Assembly (NCBI GenBank): GCA_029844215.1
Contig: CM056726.1
Coordinates: 41,471,001 to 41,535,000 of the forward strand
DNA length: 64,000 nt
Reading direction: 5' to 3'
Source: Przewalskia tangutica
Taxonomy: Eukaryota > Streptophyta > Magnoliopsida > Solanales > Solanaceae
Each line of letters opens with the position of its first letter. Position 1 is the stretch's first letter. A program made the position numbers and the translations under genes. Positions 10,551-20,310 of the stretch are shown here, piece by piece. Below the pieces are notes generated by a model, which was given only the letters and a program-made list of their open reading frames with translations, had not been told where the DNA came from and searched no databases.

Positions 10551-12918
10551 TGTTACACCCCGTATTTCCAGAGTATGTACGTAAAGGAATACGTACAAAA
10601 AGTTTTGGTCTTAAAGTTAGGCCTTGGACGATTTTTAGGCCTGACTTCGCCATGACGGTTTTTCAGGCGAAGCGTTTCCACGGCTTTCATAGGATAAATT
10701 CGGTATGTCATTTCTTATTTTTGCGGATTTTTAGAGGCGTAACACTTTGGACCAATGAGAGGCGACACTTTCCACCTCTCGTTGGTGGACTAATCACGGC
10801 AATAGGGCCGATTGGATGCCAAGCCTTGTCATAAAGTTGGATAGATATTTTGTGTGCAAGTTGGCTAGGTACACTTGCCCTAATCTTGACCTTACACTTG
10901 CCTAGCACTTGGCTAAATCTTGGCCATTGGTTGGCCATGTCTTGACCTATAAATACCCTCTTGAGATGAAGAGTTCTTCATCCACTAAAGCTTTCAAGTC
11001 TTGAAAAACCCTCCTCTCCCTTGTGAGCAATTCGTCAACACACCCCCTAAAGCGAGAAGCTTGGCGAGGCTACCAGCTGCAGCCTACTGGCCTACCCCTC
11101 CCCGGTAGAAAAGTTGCCTTCTAGTATTGTTATAATGCCCAATTTAACCTAGCCCAAATCCCTTAGTACTTAGTAGAAGTTGTGAGAAACTGCTAAGGAT
11201 TCTTGGCGCACCTTGGAGCTTTGGATTAGGAGCTAAACCTCTCGAGGATCGACTTTTTACTTGGATATTATTGGGCTTATCGAGGTAAATAATCCTAACC
11301 CTCTTTTGTAATTAAAGAATGCATCTTTGTAGAAGTATTGAAATAAGTATAAATACTTAGAAGGTTTGTTAAGAATAGAATTGTATAACACCTTAGAAGG
11401 GTATAAAAGAAGAATATCTGACAGTACTTACATGAATTTGTTTTCACGATGAACTTATATAGCTCATGGGTAGGGTTGTCTTTGCCCGACTTTCCGTAGA
11501 ATTGAGGACCTCTGTTTAGAATGACTCTGAGAATAGTCTAGACTTTGATAGTTATGCAGTGACTATTATAGGCTGATTCTCTGCTTGTGCGACATACTCG
11601 ACTTGGCGGTGGATTTTTGCCGAGAAGGTATGTGATCCTTCCTATACCCTTGAGCATGATATGTTAAGTATATATAGTGCGGTGAGCGTACGTATGATAA
11701 TCGGCAATGTCTTTTGACTTAAGCTGAATAATAAGAACCTTGAAGTATGTCAAAGGAATAATGAATCATTTTTAACGGAAGAGTAATATTTGGTTTTAAA
11801 ACAAAAGCTTAAGAGTTATACTAGCTTTATGGGAAGTAGGTATAACAACTTAAGAATGATAAAAGGCTGTTTACTTGTTTGTTTATAAAAGCCTTGTATT
11901 GATTTACGGTAAGTGTAGTAAGATTGGTTGATAGGTAGACATCTTATGATCTGCGTGTGTTAATTGTGCAGTAATGTTGTGAAAGGGGTCATTCTTTGCG
12001 TGCTTACGTTGCTAACCGGTAAGTCCGTTGTCTTGTTATTGTATCACCTACCCTCGACTTGTTATCGAGGGCTTGCCACGCGATGCGGGTCTATCGGCTA
12101 TCACGGTCTATGAGACTATGCGGAGCTGCGGTATGCTCCATGATTGATCATTCGGGTGTTTAGCCGTCGCGGAGATGCCTATGCGGTCCATTGGGACTAT
12201 GCGGTCTTTTGAGGCTATGCGGATTGCGGAAGTCGAGGAGAATGCAGGGCTAGCTACCCCGTCGCGGGGAATACCTCATGCGGAGTGCATGTGTGACTAT
12301 GCGGACTACGAAGTCGAGGACTAGGCCTTGAGAATGATACTATGGGCGGTTGGCCTTGCCGATCATTCGCGGCCTAGACTAGACACATTCTGATTTTCCT
12401 ATTCATTATTGTTGTGATGTGGCACTATGTGCAATTGAATCAATGTATTTGTGAAAAGGTTTTGAATACTTTGATTTCATTTAAAGTACTTTATAGTTTC
12501 ACATACTTGGTACTGTTATCTTGACCTCCGGGGCTGCGTTAAATGCCGCGAGTTCTAGAGGAAGCGGTACTAGATCCACATCCTTAGGATCTCTACGTTG
12601 GTGTCGGGAGCTCCACTCTCTCGGAGGCTCTACTTTTGGGTATGATCTCCTGTTGTAGATAGTTTTATGCGATCGGGTATGGCGGGCCCTGTCGCCATAG
12701 TTGTTATTTTCCTTAAGTGCAGTAGTCATGTTATGCAGTTGGGATGTAGCTTGCAAAACTTGGTTTATGTATATATCTTAGAAAGGCAACCTTTTCTTGA
12801 GATAAAATGTTCTAGTTATATCATGTTGCATGTCTTGTTTTATATTCGCTGATTGTTCTCGATGTATGACTACTTGGGTGCGGGTAAGGCACGATCCACG
12901 GGCCGGGCAGTCGTGACA
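10551..12918 (+). repeat. 5' LTR of A
   Basis: It is 2368 bp long and pairs with 17804-20178. It contains an 11-bp inverted repeat around cgacactttcc near 10751-10783, the promoter TATAAAT, a donor-like GAG/GTAAAT at 11284, a tgcgg-rich minisatellite at about 12077-12320 and the terminal tcgtgaca. Confidence 0.88.
10948..10954 (+). promoter_or_regulatory. TATA box of A 5' LTR
   Basis: TATAAAT is followed about 25 bases later by gttcttcatcc, a spacing suitable for transcription start in the LTR. The same arrangement occurs in the 3' LTR at 18198-18204. Confidence 0.75.
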
Positions 12919-12922
12919 AAAG

Positions 12923-12934
12923 TGGTATCGAAGC
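12923..12934 (+). other. Primer-binding site of A (altered)
   Basis: TGGTATCGAAGC lies 4 nt after the LTR end. The expected complement of the initiator-Met tRNA 3' end is TGGTATCAGAGC, as seen intact in B. The change CAG to CGA recurs elsewhere in the window (see findings). Confidence 0.85.
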
Positions 12935-13125
12935 GATTAATCCTCGGAAAGTGTCTACTGAGACCGTATCTAGTAGAGTCTTGATTATCGGTGTGTTGTG
13001 CACCACCAATAATCGGAGGCTATAGGATATTTAGGATTGGTTTCCATTCTTCTCACTCTGAGATCGTGCTTTAGAGGCATGTTATAGGTTGGACCCCTCT
13101 AACGTATTCCTTTCACTGTATGATT

Positions 13126-16100
13126 ATGCCTCGCGTAAAACCCGGGCCGAAGAAGGGCAAAGCGTAGGAGGCTGCTAGTATGACACGAGAGGTTCACGAG
13201 CTCGAGCCAGTCTTTACGAGGCAATGCCTCGGGCAGCCAGTTCTCTGGCGCGGCCCAGCCCGAGTTTAGGGCCCGCAGCGGCGGCGATGAGACCACGGTG
13301 CCTCGCCTCGATCCTCGGCCGGGCGAGAGTTAGGGTACAAGGAGATGGCGATTACTAGCCAGTCGTGGCGGATATGAGAGAGGTTTGGCGGCCATTCGAT
13401 GCAGTTCGGCTCGATAGCACCGTTGTTCACGAGCGAGATAGTTTGAGGCTACGGGACTTCCAGTTGTAGCCGCTTGAGTTTTCACGGTCGGCGGGAGGAT
13501 GATCGCGAGTTCATCCGTCGATTCTGCGAGAGATTATGCGGGTGGTGAGCTTGATGATGCTGTGACATTCGGTTCGCATCGGTTGCGTGATACGCGATCG
13601 ATTGGTTGATTCATAGGAGCTTTCGGGAGAGCATGCACCTCGGCAGCGTGGGATGAGTTTTGAGGCTTTTCTCACACACTTCTTGCCTCCGCGGATGAGG
13701 AGAGGCACGATCGACAATTTTTATTCTGAGGCGGGGAGGGCCTTGCGGTTAGAAGTACAATGTCGAGTTTGATTCATTGGCTCGATATGTTCCTGCCCAG
13801 TAGCGAATATGGAGGGCCGGGTGCATCGCTACGTCACCGGGCTGAAGCGACTATATGGCCGAGTCTTGTGCGGGTGTGTCCGCCGGCGAGCATGGACATT
13901 ACGTATCATGCGAGCTCATGCGTTAGGATGCGAGGCGTAGAGACCGCCGGGTAGCCGATATCGGCGCGAGAAGAAGGCGGGGCGGCGGTTCTTTTAGTGG
14001 TTCGGGGTGGCGTCAGTGAAGTCGATTTGCACCACAGTAGGCTCGAGCACTCCTACATCATTTCTGATCTGACGAGCGATCGGGGCGGTCGGGGCCCGAG
14101 GACTTGATTTCGAGTAGCGAAGTGCTAACCGTTGAGTCTGTTCGGTGTGCGTTGCGGTAGATTCCATTCGGAGGCTGTTATGCTACTACGAGAATTTGCC
14201 ATACTTGTGGCCAGCGGTCATTCGCGAGTTTGCCCGGCCGGCGTGGCGAGGTAGGGCCCGGCCTACGAGTGCATTGCGCTCTTCATCCCCGTGATTACTC
14301 GCCCGGGCGAAGTGCAGAATCGGCCAGTCGCGGCGGTCGTGGCGCGAGTCCGATTCTAGCGGTCCTCGAGAACCGCATTTATGCTTTGTCGGTAAGCGGG
14401 ATCGGGAGGCCTCGCGATGTCGTCGCGAGTGCATATCGGTTCAGGTTTGATGTATATGCTTTGATAGATCCGGGTTCTACTGCATCTATATATCTCCCTT
14501 GTTGCTAGTAGGATAGGGATAGAGCACGAGTCCATAGACCACTTTCGAGGTAGCTACGGCCGGTGGGTGATTCGGTGGTAGCTCGGCGGGTATATAGAGC
14601 TTGTCTGTGACCATTCTGATCGTCGGACCTTGCCGACTTGATAGAGTTGGAGATGATTGACCGGCGTGATCATGGGGATGGATTGGCTAGCTTCTTGCTA
14701 TGCCAATGTAGGCTGCAGAGAGAGAGTGATGCAGTTCCGATTTCTGAGGCGGTTGTTGAGTGGGAAGGAGCACGGTATCGCGAAGGGTAGGTTTATTTCC
14801 TACCTCAAGGCTAGGAAGATGGTGCGAGAAGGGTATATCTACCATCTAGTTCGGGTGTTTGATCTTTGAGTGCGGTACCAGATTTTCCGTCGATTCGATG
14901 GTCGTGAGTTCCCAGGCGTGTTTCGGATGACCTCCGGGTATCCCTCACGAGAGGAGATCGAGTTTTGTATAGATGTCTTTGCGGACACTCGGCTTTATTT
15001 CCATTCCGCCATACGAGGATGGCACTGCCGAGTTGAGAGAGTTGAAGGAAGCGGTGAGTGATTTGTTGGAGAAGGTTTCATCGGACCTAGTGTTTCTCCA
15101 CGAAGCGCGGTATTGTTAAGTAAGAAGAAGGGCGGGGCTGCGCATGTGTGTTGATTCTGACGGTGAACAAGGTGACCATTAAACGAATACCCTCTTCCCG
15201 GGATTGATGATTTGTTCGATCGATTTGCGAGCGCGAGATGTTTTTCAAGATTGATCTGATCGGGCTATCATCGAGTTCGAGTTAGAGAGGTGGATGTCCC
15301 TAGGATTGCATTTGGACGATGCGGGCATTATGAGTTCGGTCATGTCTTTTGGGTTGACGATGCTCCGTGGTATTCATGGATTTGATGAACGAGTGTTCAA
15401 ACCATTTTTGGACGCGTTTGTGATAGTGTTCATTGATGATATCTTGGTTTATTCTCGCTCGAGCGAGGAGCATGCGGAGCATTTGAGGCTGTCTTGTGAT
15501 TCTCGAGATCGGCGGTGTATGCGAAGTTTTCCAAATGTGAGTTTTGGTTGACCTCGGTAGCTTTTCTTGGGCATATTGTGGCTGATGGCATTCGAGTGGA
15601 TACGGCGAGATCGGCGATTAGGACTTGGCCTGAACCTCTTACTCGGCAGAGGTTCGTAGTTTTACGGGCCTTGCGAGGATATTATCGGTTCGTAGAAGTT
15701 TGCTTCTATCTACTGCACCATTGACTAGGTGACTCGGAGCGGCTAAGTTTGATGGGTGATGCGTGTGGCGGGGTTTCGATTGCTAAAGGAGGCGGCGGCC
15801 CCCGTTCTTACTCTTCACGAGGTCGGATGGTTCGTGGTGTATTGTGATCGTCGGGCATCGGGTTGGGATGTGTGTTGATCTGGCGAGGCGAGTTATAGCA
15901 TACGCGTCCGGCGGCTTAAGATACGAGGAACTACCCGCGTGATTTGGGTGGCGGCGGTGATACACGCTTTGAAGATCTGGAGGCACTATTTGTATGGGGT
16001 TCACGTGGATATTTATACGGACCACAAGAGCCTCCGGTATATCTTCGGCGAGGAGGCCGAACCTCGGCGAGAGCGGTGGTTAGAGTTCTTTGAAGGACTA

Positions 16101-17640
16101 TGGCGTCGATATCTGTACCACGGGAAGGCCAACGTTATGGCGGATGCACTTGGCCGTAGGTCTATGGGTAGCTTATCGGATATTCGACTGAGAGGAGGGC
16201 ATGGTTCGTGATTTGCATCGATTAGCGAGCCTTGGTGTCCGTTTGATTGATTACGATAGCGGTGGGGTTAGAGTTCGTGAGGTTGCGAGTCTTCCATCGT
16301 TGAGGAGGTGAAGAGCAACGATTCGAGGATCGGCTTTGATTCGATATCGTGATCTGACTCTTCGTGAGGCAAGGTCCTTTTGGTAGCACGATGGGGTGCT
16401 AAGGTTTGAGGCGAGTTGTGTGTTCGGATGTTTGAGGACTTGGCGGAGTTCTTGGGGAAGCACCACGGCCGCAGCGTTACTCTATCCATCAAAGTCGACC
16501 AAGATGTACCACGACGCCAGATCGTGTATTGGTGGGATGGCTTGAAGAGGGCGTTGCGAGTTCGTAGCTCGGTGCGTGTTGTCGGCCGGTGAAGGTAGAG
16601 CACGAGAGACACGGTGGTTTATTCTGAGCGATAGAGATCCCGACACGGAAGTGGGAGGTAATCAACATGGACGTCACGAGATTACCTCGCACTCGGAGGA
16701 GACATGATTCTATATGGGTTATCGTCGACGGTGTGAAATCAGCCCACTTTCTTCCGTCGGGGCGACTTTTGGTGAGGATTATGCGGACTTTACATCAGAG
16801 ATCGTCGGTGCATGAGTCCCTACTTGATCATATCGCAGCGAGAGCCCGGTTCGGCGGCACGGAGGTCCTTCGAGAGGTTTAGGGGCGGTGAGCACAGTCT
16901 GCATTTCATCCACGCAGCAGACGGACGGCGAGCGCACTATCCGGACTCTTGAGGATATCTTTGCGAGCTGTGTTATTGACCGATGGTAGTTGGGAGGATC
17001 ATTTGCCTCTGGTTGAGTTCGCGTATAATAATAGCTACCACTCCGAGTATTCGGATGGCGCCTTATGAGGCCTTGTATGGAAGGAAGTGCGGTCGCCTAT
17101 AGGTTGGTTCGAGGTGGGCGAGTGCGGCTAGTGGGACGGTTGGTGCGTGACGATGGATAAGGTGAAGCTTATCGAGGCGGCTATTATGACTGAGTCGGCA
17201 AGTCGTATGCAGATCATCGTCGTCGGCATCTTGAGTTCGAGGTTCATGATTGGGTTTTCCTAAAGGTGTCACCCATGAAGGGTGTGATGAGATTCGGGAA
17301 GAAGGAAACTCTTCGACAGGTACATTGGGCGTTTGATTGTCGCGAGGTAGGCAAGGTTGCCTATGAGTTGGATCTGCCGTCCGATCGGAGGCGATGCATC
17401 CGGTTTTCACGTGTCTATCTTTGAGGAGATGTATCGGGGATCCATCTAGGGTACACCGATAGGCGATGTCGGTGTGACCAGGGGTTATCGTATGAGAGAT
17501 TCCATGGCGATAATCGATCGTCGAGTTAGGCGTCTGCGGACGAAGGGCGTGGCTTCGTCAAAGTCTTGTGGCGGAGCGAGCTCGAGGAGGAGATGGCGTG
17601 GGAAGAGGAGGACATGAGGCGAAGTATCCTCACTGTTCCC
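13126..17640 (+). pseudogene. Ty3/gypsy gag-pol remnant of element A
   Basis: The gag start ATGCCTCGCGTAAAA is at 13126, equivalent to starts at 23521 and 38676. Pol is read in pieces in different frames. The reverse transcriptase has FIDDILVYSRS (about 15430-15465), AKFSKCEFWL and FLGHIVADGI (about 15515-15590). The RNase H connection has VDIYTDHKSLRYIF (about 16000-16045) and YHGKANVMADAL. Integrase shows DSIWVIVDGVKSAHF (about 16710-16755) and AYNNSYH-like text near 17025. Stops and frameshifts occur every 60-110 codons. Family knowledge: a Tekay/Del polyprotein would be one long frame encoding Gag, protease, RT, RNase H, integrase and a chromodomain. I did not identify a convincing chromodomain. 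Part of the apparent decay may be sequence error. Confidence 0.85.
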
Positions 17641-17770
17641 CCTCGGGTAATTCACTTTCCTACTTGTAAATCTTCATTATCGTTTATGCCTAAGTGTTGT
17701 TTATGGCGTGTGTGGCTTTTGCAAGCTGTTTAAGTTTTGAAGAACCTTATCGTTATCTGTCTTGGGAAGG

Positions 17771-17803
17771 AACATTCGGGACGAATGTTTCTAAGGAGGA
17801 GAA
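17771..17803 (+). promoter_or_regulatory. Inverted repeat and polypurine tract of A
   Basis: AACATTCG (17771-17778) and CGAATGTT (17782-17789) form an 8-bp stem, followed by the purine run aaggaggagaa directly before the 3' LTR. The polypurine tract primes plus-strand DNA synthesis. Confidence 0.85.
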
Positions 17804-20178
17804 TGTTACACCAGTATTTCAGTATGTACGTAAAGGAATACGTCTAAAAAGTTTTGGTCTTAAAGTTAGGCCTTGGGCGATTTTTAGGCACAACTCACAA
17901 AGCGAGCGGTTTTCGACGAAAGCGTTTCCACGGCTTTCATAGGATAAATTCGGCTATGTCATTTCTTATTTTTGCGGATTTTTAGAGGCGTAACACTTTG
18001 GACCAATGAGAGGCGACACTTTCCACCTCTCATTGGTGGACTTGTCACGGCAATAGGGCGATTGGATGCCAAGCCTTGTCATAAAGTTGGATAGATATTT
18101 TGTGTGCAAGTTGGCTAGGTACACTTGCCCTAATCTTGACCTTACACTTGCCTAGCACTTGGCTAAATCTTGGCCATTGGTTGGCCGTGTCTTGACCTAT
18201 AAATACCCTCTTGAGATGAAGAGTTCTTCATCCACTAAAGCTTTCAAGTCTTGAAAAACCCTCACTCTCCACTTGTGAGCAATTCGTCAACACACCCCCC
18301 TCGAGAAGCTTGGCGAGGCTACCCACCCCTAGCCTGGCCAAACCTACCCCCCCCTTGGTAGAAAAGTTGCCTTCTAGTATTGTTATAATGCCCAATTTAA
18401 CCTAGCCCAAATCCCTTAGTACTTAGTAGAAGTTGTGAGAAACTTCTAAGGATTCTTGGAGAAACTTGGAGCTTTGGAATAGGAGCTAAACCTCGCTCAG
18501 GATCTACTTTTTACTTGTATATTATGGGGATTATCGAGGTAAATAATCCTAACCCTCTTTTGTAATTAAAGAATGCATCTTGTAGAAGTATTGAAATAAG
18601 TATAAATACTTAGAAGGTTTGTTAAGAATAGAATTGAAGTAACACCTTAGAAGGGTATAAAGAAGAATATCTGACAGTACTTACATAGAATTTGTTTTCA
18701 CGATGAACTTATATAGCTCACGGGTAGGGTTGTGCTGCCCGACTTTCCGTAGAATTGAGGACCCTCTGTTTAGAATGACCTCTGGAATAGTCTAGACTTT
18801 GATAGTTGTGCGTGACTATTATAGGCTGATTCTCTTGTAGCGACATACTCGACTTGGCGGTGGATTTCGCCAGAAGGTATGTGATCCTTCCTATACCCTT
18901 GAGCATGATATGTTAAGTATATATGATGCGGTAGACGTACATATGATAATCGGCAATGTCTTTTGACTTAAGCTGAATAATAAGAACCTTGAAGTATGTC
19001 AAAGGAATAATGAATCATTTTTAACGGAAGAGTAATATTTGGTTTTAAAACAAAAGCTTAAGAGTTATACTAGCTTTATGGGAAGTAGGTATAACAACTT
19101 AAGAATGATAAAAGGAGGCTGTTTACTTGTTTGTTTATAAAAGCCTTGTATTGATTTACATTAAGTGTAGTAAGATTGGTTGATAGGTAGACATCTTATG
19201 ATCTGCGTGTGTTAATTGTCTGCGTAATGTTGTGAAAGGGGTCATTCTTTGCGTGCTTACGTTGCTAACCGGTAAGTCCGTTGTACTGTTATTGTATCAC
19301 CTACCCCCTTGACTTGTTATACCGAGGGCTTGCCACCCTTGATGCGGGTCTATACGGTCTATGAGACTATGCGGAGCTGCGGTATGCTCCAGGATTGATC
19401 ATTCCGGGTGTTTAGCCCGACGCGGATGCCTATGCGGTCCGTAGGACTATCACGGTCTTTTGAGGCTATGCGGTGCGGAAGTCCGGGAGAATGCAGGGCT
19501 AGCTACCCCGATGCGGGGAATACCTCATGCGGTGCATGTGTGACCTATGCGGACTACGGAAGTCGAGGACTAGGCACCTTGAATGATACTATGGGCGGTT
19601 GGCCTTGCTTGATCATTCGCGGCCTAGACTAGACACATTCTGATTTTCTATTCTTTATTATTGTTGTGATGTGGCACTATGTGCAATTGAACCGAATGTA
19701 TTTGTGAAAAGGTTTTGAATACTTTGATTTCATTTAAAGTACTTTATAGTTTCACATACTTGGTACTGTTATCTTGACCTCGCCTCCTTGAGTGCGTTCA
19801 TCTGCAGTTCTAGAGAAGCGGTACTAGATCCACATCCTTAGGATCTCTACGTTGGTGTCGGAGCTCCACTCTCTCGGAGCTCTACTTTTAGGTATGATCT
19901 CCTGTTGTAGATAGTTTGTGCGATCGGGGTATGGCGGAACCCGTCGCCATAGTTGTTATTTTCCTTAGAAGTGCAGTAGTCATTTATGCGGTTGGGATGT
20001 AACTGCAAAACTTGGTTTATGTATATATGCCGAAAGGCAACCTTTTTCTTCAGATAAAATGTTCTAGTTATATCATGTTGCATGTCTTGTTTTATATTCC
20101 GCTGATTGTTCTCTGATGTATGACTACTTGGGTGCCCGGGTAAGGCACCAGTCACGGGCCCCGGAACGGGTCGTGACA
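17804..20178 (+). repeat. 3' LTR of A
   Basis: It pairs with 10551-12918 (2375 bp). The palindrome region is clear here: CCAATGAGAGG and CCTCTCATTGG flank cgacactttcca at about 18002-18036. TATAAAT is at 18198-18204 and the donor-like GAG/GTAAAT at 18538. The terminal arms GTCACG (20151-20156) and CGTGAC (20172-20177) can pair. Confidence 0.88.
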
Positions 20179-20303
20179 TTTTGAGGCCTAAATCTTGGGT
20201 CAATGTTTGTGAGGGAATTGTGGAGTAGGGCTATGGGGCACTTGGGCAAATCTTGGCCCTCCACTTGCCCCCCACTTGGCTTGATCTTGTCCATTGGTTT
20301 CCC

Positions 20304-20310
20304 TATAAAT
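20304..20310 (+). promoter_or_regulatory. TATA box of B 5' LTR
   Basis: TATAAAT in ccctataaatacccccc is followed by gacttcttcatcc. The identical arrangement lies in the 3' LTR at 48249-48255. Confidence 0.75.

Larger units (their letters stand above)
10551..20178 (+). mobile_element. LTR retrotransposon A, Ty3/gypsy, Tekay/Del-like, full length but decayed
   Basis: It is a 9.6-kb element with LTRs of 2368 and 2375 bp, starting TGTTACAC and ending GTGACA. It is flanked by the duplication TTTTG (10546-10550 and 20179-20183). Order: 5' LTR, primer site, gag-pol remnant, inverted repeat plus polypurine tract, 3' LTR. The order RT, RNase H, integrase places it in Ty3/gypsy. Wording of the RT and RNase H blocks resembles the Tekay/Del lineage of chromoviruses (from memory of the family). 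It is the only element in the tower with near-complete coding length, so it is the model for a helper element, although this copy cannot encode protein as read. Confidence 0.88.

Noticed and set aside
13126..17640. Functional gag-pol in element A
   Set aside because: As read, no frame exceeds about 120 codons and the domains lie in different frames. Even allowing for sequence error, I cannot claim an intact gene.
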